From NCBI GenBank assembly GCA_036785325.1, contig JAXIVH010000007.1, forward strand, positions 1,162,887 to 1,226,886: a stretch of DNA of 64,000 nucleotides. Direction: 5' to 3'. The position numbers and the translations under genes were made by a program. This DNA is from Urophycis tenuis. Lineage: Eukaryota; Chordata; Actinopteri; Gadiformes; Phycidae. The notes under the pieces were generated by a model that had not been told where the DNA came from, did no database searches, and worked only from the letters and a program-made list of their open reading frames with translations. Below are positions 1 through 28,648 of this stretch, one piece after another (the stretch's first letter is position 1; every line of letters starts with the position of its first letter).

Positions 1-12142
<12,142 letters not shown>

Positions 12143-13130
12143 GAGGACGCAGAGCTCGCCGACCGGAGCCTCCGGTTTAGGGATCTGCTCCTTGTGGATG
12201 ATTGGAAATCAACTGTTACAGAAAGAAACTCTGCCGCTGAATCGAATTGACTGATCAATTTGAGAACCCCGCCCCCGAAAAAAAAACAACCAAGATGTCT
12301 GTTGGCATTAGTGGATGTTTTAGTGTTTTTTTTGTGAAATTGAAAATGTGCATGCTATTTTAAGGTGTCTTATTTACCTCTGGGATAAAACATTGACGCG
12401 TACCAAGAGATTGTTTAAGCTTTTTAGTATTTGTTGTTCTTGCCAAAGACTTTGCCAGAGAAAAAGCTTTTATCCTTTTTAGTCAGTCAAAATAAGCATG
12501 TAACCTTTTTAGCACTCTGTGGTAAGACTGCTCTTAAGTGCCAACAAACTGCACTCACAAGAAGTATCCCTGTTCCAATGGCGTATTTGTCATGAACCCT
12601 ACATTTGAAGTTCAAATGGGTTCACGTCTTATTTTAAAGACGGACAGAAAATCGATGGTTACCAATTTTTTGTCAAATTGTGTGCACTCTCTCGGATGGC
12701 TGTGCCCACCACTCTTGAGAAACGCTGTCTCAATTTTGTGGTTAACTTTTACAAACACAAAAAAAAAGATGTATGTGAGAATTGTCACTTTTGTCTATCG
12801 CCAGTTCTTTGGTGTTCCATGGTAAACATTGTGAAGGTTTATGCTTTTGTTTTAAGTTCAACATGGGCCTTCATCACAGAGGTGTGATGGTAGCAGTGAA
12901 AACAGGTGTAGCTCACTATTCACTATGAATAGTGAATAGTGAGCTACACCTGTTCACTGTGGGTCTGTCGGGGCCCTCCATTAACATCATGAGATACACC
13001 TCTGATGAAGGCCCAATGACATGAAGATGAATAACTGAAGATGGCTAAGATGACTTTATGAAGAGTAACCAGTTTCCCTGCCCCTGCCACACACATGCTG
13101 TAAAATAAAAAACAAAAGCTTTTGAGTTTA
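12143..13130 (+). other. 3' UTR of arhgef18 with candidate poly(A) signal
   Basis: The UTR follows the TAA at 12140-12142. It is AT-rich and contains no coding potential I recognise. The best plus-strand AATAAA is at 13104-13109, giving a UTR of about 1 kb. A large inverted repeat lies inside it (12862-13017). The true end is inferred, not seen. Confidence 0.5.
12862..13017. repeat. Long inverted repeat with a 25-bp perfect stem
   Basis: The arms 12901-12925 and 12930-12954 are exact reverse complements separated by the 4-nt loop tgaa. Pairing continues outward, with interruptions, to ATGGGCCTTCATCA (from 12863) against TGATGAAGGCCCAAT (ending 13017). The 3' arm carries about 25 extra bases. 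It lies in the arhgef18 3' UTR and may be a palindromic MITE or a hairpin-forming transcript segment. Confidence 0.8.
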
Positions 13131-13743
13131 TTTATTGTCATTGATCGTTTTTCACTTTGCTCATACTGTGAAAATGTAATCTCCACCAGACTATACCAGA
13201 CTCCAACACCAGCTTGGGGCAGGCCTGTACCAAGCCGAGCTCATCAAAACCTAAGTGAAAGAAATGTGTGAAACACCTCAGAGACCCCGCCTAGCCCCGA
13301 TAGTGCCAAGTTATGAATGGGATCTGCTCCCCGCTGCCCGGCATTTACAATGAAAGAAAATCTGTGCACTCTAGTACTGCAAAGTGCTTTCAAGGCCTTT
13401 ACGGTGGTTTTACAGCGCGCTAAATCGACTGGTGTTATTCTGTTAGGGAGAGTTCCTGAAAGGTTTTTTGTCAAGGTCGGTCATTCTGACTCACTGCAGT
13501 TCGGGTGGCTGGTGGAGGGGTTGGCTCCATCTGACAACAATGAAACATCAAAACTGTATGAGGCAACATTATTCTGGTTTATTATAAGTGTCCAAAATGG
13601 CAATAGGTCCCTCAAAATGAGACATAATTTTCTTCTAGAAGGGTTTATCGTCGTTTTTAGGAGATCTCAAGAGCAACAAATTGAATGAACTGTTGCAAAC
13701 CTTTTCTTTATCCACAAACAAGCACAATGCTGAATTCAATGCC

Positions 13744-14991
13744 TTTATTTTTATATTACATTGAAACCTTGACAGAGGTATCAAAAGGATGCCCGATGGT
13801 TACACAAGGTGATAATCTGAAATGTGCTTTCTATAGCAATTACAGACAAGTAAGCAGCTTGTCTAGTCTTGCCTTTGAATGTAAGACATGTCCCGTTTTA
13901 CCAACGATGCCCAAACCACATCCAATTCATAGACACGTGTGTCCACTTGAACTCCAGCCAGAGAGAACCTTTTGTAACTCCTAATCACAGGAACTGCTGC
14001 TACTGATGGAATGGAACGTGGTGCGGCTATTCCAAACATTCAGAATTAATTATACGCATGTATGGAAGCAGTACAGTACACCAGTATACATTTTCCTTGC
14101 CTGTCCATCAATAATAATAATAATACAAAACTAAGAACATGTGCAAAACGAAGTAACATGGACAGATTGTGAGAACTCCCTGACATCTAAAAGCACCTCG
14201 GCCACCTGGTCCCGTGAAGGCAAAACAGAACCATCCTTGAAGTAAGCCAAATAAACTGACAATGAAAACAAGGTGTCCCTGACTGATACAGGAGGTCCAC
14301 AGTGGGAACTTTTTTTAATATAAGTGCTCCGTACAAAAAAAGAACAGCATGCAAAATGAAATGAATCCCCCCCCCCCAAAAAAACAGTAAATAGTTACAA
14401 AATATAATAATCCAGCTACACAGGACAATACAAATCCATTGGGTACTTGTGGTTTAATTAACCATGGTAACACCATTACTTACAAAGTAACAAATCCCTT
14501 CAGCCAGTTTTTGTTTCTTTTACCATGACAGCAACTACTGTGCCAAAGCAAAAAACAATTCTTATCTTCATTTAAAAAGATAAGACTTTATTGTGTGTGT
14601 GTGTGTGTGTGTGAGAAATTGCGGTTCTTCTTACTTGCTGGAGTTTAAGAGCTTTGCTCCCTTGTGCAGCACAGGAGGGAGGGGCTCAGCAGTGCGACGG
14701 GGCTGTTCCAGGATCAGTTCTAAGCCCAGGTGTTCAGCCCCGGTACCCAGCCAGCTGCCCGAACGCAGGGGTTTGCTTTTCTGGTGGTCGTTATTTACTT
14801 TGCACGGTGATGTCAACACTAACACTGTCCATTACAAATCAACATTGGCTCCGATGCACAGAGTCAAGAGAAATAAAATAAAAGTAACAACAAACTAATT
14901 TAACAATAAATGTGTATATATATATATAAAAATGCCATACTCAAAGTCTCTAGTAGAAGTTAGCTTTTTTGTTTGTTTGTTTGTTTTGTTT
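13744..14991 (-). other. 3' UTR of the SPPL2-type gene with candidate poly(A) signals
   Basis: Reading the minus strand from the stop at 14994-14992, AATAAA occurs at 14592-14587 and again at 13749-13744. The first gives a UTR of about 400 nt, the second about 1.25 kb. No coding feature was recognised between 13130 and 14990 on either strand. The stretch is AT-rich with a short TG run at 14592-14613. Confidence 0.45.
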
Positions 14992-17266
14992 TTATTCCAA
15001 TCTGTGCTCCGCTTTCTTGGTGGTGGGGGATGTTTCCTGAGTGTCCTCGCTCTGATTGGTGGGCCCTGGGCTGTGCGGCTCAGGATTGGTCAAGGACTCC
15101 TCTGTGGGCGGAGCCGCGGTTTGTGTACAGTTAATCGGCGCGAGAGCTATGGCAGGCTGCAGGAAGGAGGGAGGAGGGAAAACACAGTGTTGGGGGTGAG
15201 AGGACTGCGGCGCGGCCAGGCACACAAGACAAACGCAGCATTCGGACCGTCAAGAACACACGCGTTAAAAGAGAACGACAGGGGGAGGGTCAGGGGAGTG
15301 GGGGGGGGGGGGGGGGGGGGTGACAAACAAATACAGTTATTCCTCTGTCCACATGTCAATTTGAGTTGGTTTTTCGTCATTCAACCAGCCAATGAAAGGA
15401 GAGCCGTGGTGGGTGTGGCCGGGGGTGGGGGGGCGGTCAGAGGCATTACTGTACGTTGACAGCAGGCGTCGATAGAGCTGTGCCTTGAGTGTTGCCCTTT
15501 AACCTTACACATCGTTGACCCTGCCAACGATGGATAGCGCAGCACCGTGAAACCCAAGGGGGAAAGAGGGGTGGGGTGGCTCCTCTGCAGAGTGGTGGAC
15601 GGCGGGGAGGGGGACTCAAAACAAAAAGGAACCTTATGGGCGGTTAAAGGAAGAGGAGGAACTTGAGGGCGAGCCCCTATAGGATACCTGCAGTGACACT
15701 CATAGACGGGCGCGGCCGCGACGCCAGACTGGAGCAAACGGAGCAGGAGAGAGAGGGGTTGGGGGGGTGGTTCAGGGGGCAGGGGTTACAGAAAGCGTCT
15801 GTTGGTACGGTGGTATCATTAGGACAAAAATAAAAAATGTGAGGCAACGACTCAACTTGACTCTACTTCATTGCGCACATCATCAATGTTTTTCTGTGTG
15901 TGTGTCCTGGTGGGGTTTTTTTCGGGGGGGGGGGGGGGGGGTTGTTTTGTTTTTTTTGGGGTGGGGTGGGTTGGGGGGTGGGGAGTTCTTCTGCAGTGAT
16001 CACTCATATCAAACTGGTATTCACCACAAATCCACTGCCAGACCAGAACTGGGGCAGCTCCCTGCGCCACAGCGCCACCGCAAGGCTGGTGAGTAAAGTG
16101 CAAGGCACCAGGTAGAGCAGGGCGGGCTGGCCCATCTTCATCACGGCCAGCGCCACGAAGGTGACCAGCAGGCCGATGCCATAGGCTGAGAGAGGGGGAG
16201 GGGGAGGGACAAAAAGAGACCTGTCAAAATGGGAGCATCCCCTCATAACCGGCCTCGGCTCTAAAGGCTACTACTCTAAAGGATACATACAGCTGTGCTA
16301 GCTACAATACAAAACATAACTGTGTAAATGTTATGAAATCCCGGAATTCAAAATGTTAAGTTTAGTCCAACCAATAAAGAAGCGAAGATGATGCTTTAGG
16401 TCTCAACTTTAGCGAACCGGAGACAATAAAGTAACTCTGCGCGCCGATCCGCCCAAAAGGCCGAGCAGTACCTACCGACAGTGCACGCCACAAAGTAGAT
16501 CCTGGAGGACTGGGTTAAGATGTCGAACCGGTGGCAGTACGCCACCAGGAGACCTAGACAGACGGCAGCATTACTTGGTACAGCCCACAGGAGCCAGGAG
16601 GCACACTGACAACAACAACAACACGCGGCTAGCGGTTAGTCACCTGGCACCAGGACGTCCCCGAAGCCCAGCAGGGAGAAGGGCCTGTCACACAGCGCCA
16701 GAGGGGAGGAGTTCAGCTTGGGCACTTTCAGCACCATAGGAAGCTGGAACAAAGAAGACACACACAGGGACAATACTCAAAAGGGCGGGTAAACCAATTT
16801 CATCCACTTAAACGCGCAATATGCAAAAGAATCACAGTGCTAAAAATCATGAAATGGCCATGATATGAGATTACGGAAACACGCTAGGTAAAAAATACTG
16901 GCTTCTGCGACAACGATGCCACATCCACTATATTTCCTCCTTAGAATTTACTATTCCGGGTCGGGTCGTTATTGGTTACTCCTGTGGGCCGTGTGTGTTA
17001 CGATTCACTATTCTCCCGAGCACCGCGGGTTGCCAGATATGAAACTAATTCGGCAAACAAACACAGCGTGCCGCAGCCACGGGGCAAGCCGTCCCAAAAA
17101 CCGACCAGATCAACAGATTGTACTCGACGACACCCAGCCTTGGAAGTCTGGTCCTCCTGGACGACCGAGATAAAAAACAGTCAACCCAGCTCACCTTTTC
17201 GTGCGAGGCGGAGTCAGAGGGGCCGGCCGCCACCTCCACCATGATGCTCTCCCGGCTCTGTCCACG

Positions 17267-17300
<34 letters not shown>

Positions 17301-20300
17301 GAGACAGAGACAGAGAGAGAGAGAGACAGAGACAGAGAGAGAGAGAGAGAAGGCTCAGGTGAGTCCCTGAAGGACCGCCCACTACCACAAGAGGACACCC
17401 ACGGGAAGACACGCACAAGAGACGCATGAACGTGAACGTGTCGCTTACCTTTGTGAGGAAGGGAGTGATAAATACAAAGAAAATATCGTAGACAAAAAGG
17501 ACCACCAGTAGTAAAGTGCAGGCCTGCGGAAAGGAAAAACACAAACAAAAAAAACACCCTGCAATTCAGACGAGTTCACGCAGAATCAAAAAGCAGCCGA
17601 CGGGGACATTTTGCACACGTTTGACGGCGTGTTACTGCGGCGACGTGGCTGACGCACCTTGAAAGTGGGCAGCCGGATTGTTTTGAGCATGTAGAGGCAG
17701 AAGGCGATACCCAGGGTGTCCTGTAGCACCCAGGCCCACCTGGAGGGCGAAACAAACGCACACCGTATGTAGACACCAAAGACCCACCCCCGCCGCCTCC
17801 CCCCCATGCTGGGACACACATGGCACACCCCGAAATAAACATATCCATACACAACAACAACAGCAACACTTAGTCACACCTAGAGCAACGCAAACACTCG
17901 GCTGTTATAGAGGGCGTGGTGTGTAGAGGCGGAGACAGACAGACAGACGTACTTTAATGATCCCTGAGGGAAATTGCATTCGTTACAATTATACTCCAGG
18001 GAAAAAAGAAAGAAGAGACAGACACTCTACATATAGTAAAGTGTTAGAATATATAAATATATAATATAAACCTATGTAAAATATAAAATATAAAATATAA
18101 ACCTATGTAAAATATAAAATATAAACCTATGTAAAATAGAACCTATAAGGTCGCCTGTTGGGGGGCTTGGGTGGGCTCCCACGGAGCAAGGGAACGACTG
18201 AGGCTCTATCGGTAGGTCTTTCATACCCCTGGATTCTTGTGCTGCTATCAGCAAGTGAGACTTAATGGAGGTCTTGGATGTGCAGACAGTGAGTAGCTAG
18301 CTACACCACCACTTTCCCTAATGTACTGGATCGTGTTCCTTTCATTTCCATGTCTGAGCTGCCAGGTGGATGTGTGTTTGTGTGTGTGTGTGTGCGTGTG
18401 CGTGTGTGCGTGTGTGGAGGTATAACTTGAGGTATAACGATTCTCCATATCAATGCTTCAGTTCAGACCTTCATTTCGAGCCATGGTTTGGTTCGTACAT
18501 CACATTTTATTAAACATTTTTATGAGGGGTTGAAATAAGACTTTTTTAGCGCACAAGCGTGATTTTGAGCGGTGTTGGATATGAAAAGGGGTATGCTTTA
18601 CTATACAGTTATACAGTAAGCGTTACAGTAACCAGTAGAAGTTCACACACACACACACACGGTACCCTAAAAGGCACTTCTACGTCAAGAGATGAATGCT
18701 GTGTGCGTTCGCAGCGGAGCAGTTTGACGGCACACTGGCGATAAAACACAACACCGAAGGACAGAACCTGCACTCTGTCCTTCCGGCTTCGGCCCCGCCC
18801 CCCTGGCATGCCCCGCCCCCCACGGCATGCCACGCCCCGCCCCGCGCTGTACTCACTGGTCCTCGTTGCGGAACACCGCCCAGGTGAGACTGACGCCGAT
18901 GCAGAAGGCGGAGAGCAGCAGGCTGCGGAACTGCGGCCGCTTGTGCAGGTAGGGCAGGCTGTTCTCCGGGACCCTGCCGAAAAACATGTCCACGCGCACA
19001 CACACACGTGCACACACACACACACGCACGCACACACACGCGCAAACGCACACACACACGCACGCACGCACGCACACACACGCGCAAACGCACACACACA
19101 CGTCATGTTTCTCGCACAAGCTGCGAGACATGGTACAGGGTGACACTAAATGTTTGTTGTCATGAAGACACGCCTGCAGGTATGTGGCCTGTTGGCGGGG
19201 GGTTGTGTCGCTCCACAGTACATAATCTCATGACAGATGGCGGGTCTATTAAGGAACCATTAACGCTGGCCAAGAGTACAACATGCCTACTGTTTTTACT
19301 CTGTGACGCCCGTGTGGACGGTGTCGAGAGAGTAACAGCGCTTTTAAATAACATAACATTTAAATAACATAACACCCCTAATAACAACATCAAAAGAAGG
19401 GTATCCACCTGATAATTCCAATGAAGTGAGTAGCCCTCCTCGAGAAAGCATGGGGTGGATATGCAGAAGATAAGTGGGATATATAAGCAGGGTTTCATTT
19501 TGAGAGGGCTCACCTGCACTTGCAGAAAGGCAGTCTTCTGACGAAAGGCCACAGGCAGCTGTACAAACCGACGGAAGACGCTATGCAGAAGATGGCGATG
19601 ACCCATATGGCTGTACACGAACCCACGGGGAGAGAAACACACACACACGTCGATGGCACAGCGGTGTTGTAGACGCTAAGCTAGCTAGCATCCTACACAT
19701 GGCGTTTACTCTTTTGCAAAGCCAACTTGGAACACACATCCATAAAGTTAGGAGTATAGTGTGTGTGTGTGTGAGTGTGTGGGTGTGTGTGTGTGTGTGC
19801 ACTTACCCAGGTAGTCATAGAAGTAGTACAGCAGCAGCAGCATGGTGCAGCACATGACCACAAACACGGAGATCATGATGGGCGTGACGTCGACCGTCTC
19901 CTCGTCCTGCTTCTCGTTGCCGTCATCCCGCTTGTGTTTCATGTAGCGCCTGTGGGGGGGAGGGCCACGGCCAGGTGAGTTTCGGGGATTGGTCGCACTG
20001 CGCCGGTTCACGCCAGCGCCCTATTACAGCGCGGGTGTCGGCCCTGGTGGTTCCCGCGGGCGTCCTGATTCTCTACTTTCCTGCACTGTCTACCTGAAGT
20101 GTTAGCGAACGCCTGTTCACACATGAGAACAACCCATGAAGAAGTACTCATGTAAACTGTGGCTTACGTTCATATCCGCATGACATATCGCAGGAAAAGT
20201 CCTGTCCATTTGAGTGAGTGTGATGGTTGTGGTAATGGTGAGGAGGAGCAGATGCGTTCTCCATTCCTTGTCTAAACATATCTATTCTTGGGCCTCTTTT

Positions 20301-22851
20301 GTTTCCTTGTTCTTAACACCAAAAGAGACCCCAACCACAACCTTGCCCTTTGTCACTATGGTAACGGTTGGAGAAAGGAGAGATCCAGATGGATTTAGAC
20401 TCCAGTCACTAGACTGGCTTCGGATGATGACAACAACGCAGTCTTTGGCTGGGTCGTCAATGGTAACAGAGCCCACCACTCTGTTACTATGTGGGCAGAG
20501 AGCCCGCGGCTAAAAGCTCAGTACTTGTGAACACGAAAAAAGCATTTTTCTGCACAACTACTTGCCAATTAAAGGGTGGCAAAAGAAAAAGGACTTACTC
20601 TCCCAATGAACTGCCCTTGGGTTAAACTTTGGTTAAAACTAAAAAGCATTGCATTCATTGACAAAATCGAACAACTTTGTATCAGCAATTGCATGAAATT
20701 ATCCGGCGCCTGAACTTTTATAAATAAATGCTCCCCCCCCCCTCCGATTCCACACACTTTTTGGTGTCTCTGCTGCCAGCCAAGTAGCCTCCCATGGCTA
20801 CCGTGCCCACGGCCATGATGAAGATGATGACCATGTTGTAGTCCAAAACGGGCTCATTGGGCGCATACATGGCCACCTCTCTTCCATCCCCAAAGTTCTG
20901 CAGGAGCACAAGCAATACAACAGTTAGAGAACGTCTGGTGGGAGTTCAGACACAAACAACCCCCCTCAAAGCTCCCCTCGGGGAATTTGCTCCTTTGAAT
21001 GGTCCTAATCTGATGAGTCCATTATTTTGTGCTCTGGACACAATAAATGACACGATAAATTCAATGTTATTATTAGATTGGTTATGAAAGTAGTATGAAA
21101 TATAATAGTAGTTATGAAATGTAATACTTGAGGGGTGGTCTAATTTTAAACTGGAGTTTTAGTTTGTTACCATAACTCATATCAGCTTTTGTTCAGTTGG
21201 ATTTGGAGTTTGTTTTGCAATTAGATATTACACTTAACATATATTATGATCAATATTATAAAGACTATAAAGACTAAATAAAGAAGAATGTGTAAATATT
21301 ATGTAATTCCATTGGGTCCTCTCCCTCTATGTCTTGTGGTAATCATGTCTTACCTTGCTTATATCCAGCATGTCAGTGTAGCTGAGCAGTGCAACAGGGA
21401 TATCAATCTCCTCATACTGGGTCTTGTTTCCAGCTGGTGGTGTCTGTAATAAACAGTGACTTTAGCATATTGAATAGACATGAGTAGTGAGCTAGCAAGA
21501 GAATAGCTCAGAACAGGGTACCCCACACATTGTAACAATCAACTCAACTTTCAAGTCACGATTTTCAAAGGTTTCTGGGAGTCTCCTCATACTAGAGAGA
21601 TGCCTGTGTGCCATTAAGGTTTAAAAGTGCCTGGGTCCTTTTAAAGTGAGCAGTAATGATGTCTGGTTTTAGTTATCAAGTTGAGTTATGATTTTATAGT
21701 CCTTCATGATACATCACTGATCCAAGTTTAAAATAATGCACATAATTATATTGCCTTGATTGTGTACAAAGTTGTATTAGTTCTATTCTCATTCACAAAC
21801 CAAAATGTCATCGTCAACCTACTGTCAACCTATGATTGCGTCAGGCCAAAAATGAGAAATAAAACCGCCCCCCTCACCAGTCGGTCCTTGCTGACAATGA
21901 GCAGGCCCCTTGCACCGTTGATCTGGGCCAGTCGCACCTTCTCATAGAAGGTACAGTTGCCCCTCATCACCATGGGAATTCGGTTAGGGAAGCCCCCATC
22001 GGGCACCTCAGAGGCTGAGCACAGGACCGACGCTGTGAGGTCATGAATCTGGAGACGGGACTAGATTAACACAAACATATTTTCATTTAAAAAAAAGCAC
22101 TAATACAAGGACATTTGACCATAAAGTTTCCAGTGGATGCTGGATATTATTCCTTTAATTGTTTTCAACTGAAATCTTTAAGTGTTAACTTACTGCTTTG
22201 TTGAGGTCCTGGGGTAGACGTGCCCACTGGGAGTTAAAGAAAATGCAGTAATCTTTTCCCTTGCTATTGTCTTTGTCGTTGAAATGAGCCATGCCATACT
22301 CACCTACGACCTATACACACACACACACACACAAAAAAAAAACATAAAACACACAACAGTGTTTTTTATTCACTTCATGTACAATAACGTGCATTAAGAA
22401 CACAAAGCTAAAGTAAAACCAAAACAATTGGGTAGCTAGGGTTCGGCTGACGGCGAGTCTCATGTCCAGTGGTACATATCCCGTTACACTCGAACAATTG
22501 ACAATCTTGTTAATGTATTCCTTTGTCAGAAGTGAGACCAACGCTAGTGATATGTTCGTCCAGCTTCGCTGTAGGCCGGACAGAACCACGCGTCATCTCA
22601 TCTTTTCCGATCAGATAAACATAAACACCAGCGTTTTGAATCACCGTCTCTGTTGGCTATCTCCGCAAGCTAACAGTGCTACAGCATGCAAGATCATCAC
22701 TACACGTTTGGAGACGGGATAATGACTGCGACCACTGTTGTGTTGTAATACTGGGGGGTGCGTATATTATCTAAAACAACAAACGAGTTCTGCGTGTTAC
22801 CTTTTGGATTAAAATAGCTGTCCAGATCAGGTTTATTGGGACCCAATCCAT
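14992..22851 (-). CDS. sppl2b: Signal peptide peptidase-like 2 (SPPL2B-like) intramembrane aspartyl protease
   Basis: It cleaves type II membrane-protein stubs (TNF-type in human SPPL2A/B) in endosomal and plasma membranes. Exons in transcript order: 22851-22801, 22310-22194, 22048-21878, 21443-21354, 20897-20758, 19949-19807, 19610-19514, 18973-18857, 17739-17658, 17523-17449, 17257-17195, 16743-16644, 16553-16476, 16185-16025 and 15156-14992. They sum to 1650 nt, 549 aa, against about 590 in human SPPL2B. The ATG opens a hydrophobic signal peptide (MDWVPINLIWTAILIQ). A lumenal protease-associated region follows (GKDYCIFFNSQWARLPQ, RGNCTFYEKVRLAQ). Then come nine predicted membrane segments holding the YD motif (LFVYDIFFVF, exon 10), GFGD in place of GxGD (exon 12) and PAL (QPALLYLVP, exon 14). 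The tail is Pro/Thr/Ser-rich. All donors are GT. If the exon 14 donor is not used, translation ends six codons later. The B rather than A identity rests on the tail and conserved blocks. Confidence 0.9.
17267..17351. repeat. (GA)n microsatellite with GACA interruptions
   Basis: It lies 9 nt upstream (in the minus-strand transcript sense) of SPPL2 exon 11. The transcript reads (CU)n, so it forms a natural long pyrimidine tract for the acceptor at 17258. Confidence 0.9.
17933..17979 (-). mobile_element. LINE 3'-end remnant with (GACA)n tail, copy 1
   Basis: A GACA tandem run is followed by TACTTTAATGATCCCTGAGG and GAAATTGCA. A near-identical block occurs at 43941-43993. This is a 3' terminus common in fish non-LTR elements, here in reverse orientation, as I know it. 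It lies in SPPL2 intron 8. Confidence 0.5.
18063..18150. repeat. AT-rich minisatellite
   Basis: There are about three tandem copies of a unit of roughly 30 bp containing TATAAACCTATGTAAAATA, in SPPL2 intron 8. Confidence 0.75.
18991..19102. repeat. CA/CACG minisatellite with internal duplication
   Basis: This is a run of alternating purine-pyrimidine CACG and CACA units. A segment containing ACACACGCGCAAACGCACAC appears twice. It sits just upstream (transcript sense) of SPPL2 exon 8. Confidence 0.8.
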
Positions 22852-23418
22852 GATTCCGTGCGTGTTGTTGTTTCCCCATCCACCACACTGCCCGACACAG
22901 TGCGGCCACCAGCTGTTTGGCTATAAAACCCGCCCCTTTTCTGCAGTAAGGTTATAATTGGTCGTCTGATACATAGCAAGAGCGCATACGTCGCTCAATT
23001 GGGTCAATTTGAATGTCAATCAAAACAAAATTAAAGCTCAGAAGTGCAATTCTGGTGCAAGACATTGAATAAAATATTTTTTGGTGTGGAGTTGTGTCAA
23101 CTTTGTGTTTGGTTTATAATTGTTCTAGTTGGTTAAATATTCGACGCTTTACAATTTGATAGTAAACATTTATAAACACGCATTTACTCGACATACACAC
23201 ATTTGAATTTGTCCACTAATTTGAATTAGTTGATGTCGGATTTGTTTTCATTTAAATATGAAAATAAATCCGTAGTGATTAATAGAAAAAAATATTGTTT
23301 GCGCATTTGACATTATCGTGATAGCTCTTCCAGGCCGATCAAACATGGCATCGTCGAACCCGTACCGCTATTTTTCATGTGTTGGAATCCTTCGTTATCA
23401 TGGGCTCCACGTATAGCT

Positions 23419-23490
23419 TCCCTGGTGGTCTAGTGGTTAGGATTCGGCGCTCTCACCGCCGCGGCCCGGGTTCGATTCCCGGTCAGGGAA
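23419..23490 (+). tRNA. tRNA-Glu (anticodon CTC)
   Basis: This is a 72-nt cloverleaf identical, as far as I recall, to the vertebrate tRNA-Glu-CTC consensus. The acceptor stem TCCCTGG pairs with the 3' side. The anticodon loop CTCTCAC carries CTC at 23452-23454. The internal promoter A box (TGGTCTAGTGG, 23426-23436) and B box (GGTTCGATTCC, 23469-23479) are intact. There is no intron and no encoded CCA. It lies alone in the SPPL2/DAPK3 divergent spacer, and every part looks functional. Confidence 0.97.
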
Positions 23491-23495
23491 CACAC

Positions 23496-23507
23496 TTTTT
23501 ATTTTTT
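23496..23507 (+). terminator. RNA polymerase III terminator of the tRNA-Glu gene
   Basis: T5 at 23496-23500 and T6 at 23502-23507 start 5 nt after the mature tRNA end, as expected for a Pol III T-run. Confidence 0.85.
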
Positions 23508-24680
23508 CGAACATAAATTGTAACAAAACTATATCTTGTCAAAGACAGCAAACACATGTGTCTGAAACCTGTTAAGTTTATCTGCAAACATTGATAAATC
23601 TTCGATCACATCCTTTTACATTAAAAAAAAAAAAAAAAAAAAGCCACTAACGAGGCTACCATCCCGGGACGACTTTAAACCACCTAAAGCACGGCTTAAC
23701 GTGCTCAATCTTGTAAGCCAGTACCCCCATCACAGTCGTGTGAGAGTTGATTCACTTCAGCATGATGTCATTCCATATGTCCGTCCTCCTACTTCACTAG
23801 GCACCAGAATCTCTACTCTACCCCCTTCAGGGAATGCAGTACTCCTCGCCAGAGATAATGTAAGTCCTGCAACTTAATATACACTTTTGTTATTATGCGA
23901 CGCCTGTCTTAATCATAAAGTTGTTGTTGTTACAATGTTATGGGTCGCGTATAAGGATATGTTCTTTGAAGTTAACACACAGCGAGGGTAACCTTTGCTA
24001 GGCTAGCGAGATAGCAACGTTAGCTTTCATTAGATTGTCCTTAGTAGCATCTTTTACTAACATGATTGAAAGCGTCGTTTGGACGTTCATCTGTGTTATC
24101 TCCGTGTCTAACTGAATGAGTATGCGGCATTTAGGACAGACGAGTGTGACTAAATGTATTATTAGTTTAGCAGAAGCTATGTTTCGTGTACCAAGTGTCC
24201 TTGTTTTTTCTGTTTGTTTGTGTGTAGCAAGCGTGTGCTAAATATGTATACCAACCAGTTAGCATTTCGTTGTGATATTTCTTTCTTAAACACAGTTCAG
24301 GGTTTTATATAAACAAATAGCCGTGACTCCCAGTCCCTTTAATTTGAGACGAGTGGTCCAGCGAATGGAATGACGTCAGTAAAGCTGGAATGCAGATTAC
24401 CCTCACTTGCCAGAATGTGTTAAAAAAAACATATAATGCTATGTTGACTCTGGCCAAATAAGGACTGTAGTCCACCAATCAGAAGTTGAAATTACGGGGG
24501 GGGGGGGGGGGGGGGGCATGGCTTCTGTATGGAGGTTTTTACCTCATGGTGCCATTTGGGCTGTTGTTGCCAGTCCATATACTAAGGTTGATGAATTTGT
24601 AATTCATTACTTTGTTGTGTGTCCATTTCCTTGGTTAAGTCGAAGGCTTTCCTCCAAACGGTATCCACCGTTATCAAAAT

Positions 24681-28648
<3,968 letters not shown>

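Larger units (their letters stand above)
22852..24680. other. Divergent spacer between SPPL2 and DAPK3
   Basis: The two genes point away from each other, so both promoters should lie here. A tRNA gene sits in the middle (23419-23490). A possible non-coding first exon of DAPK3 ends at the donor GTAAGT at 23860 (inferred from the site only). Long A (about 23623-23642) and G (24496-24516) runs are present. I see no TATA box or other protein-coding sequence. Confidence 0.5.

Noticed and set aside
14932..15459. 175-codon plus-strand frame over the SPPL2 last exon
   Set aside because: It is Gly/Arg-rich, crosses a G21 run and opposes a validated exon. It has no conserved domain.
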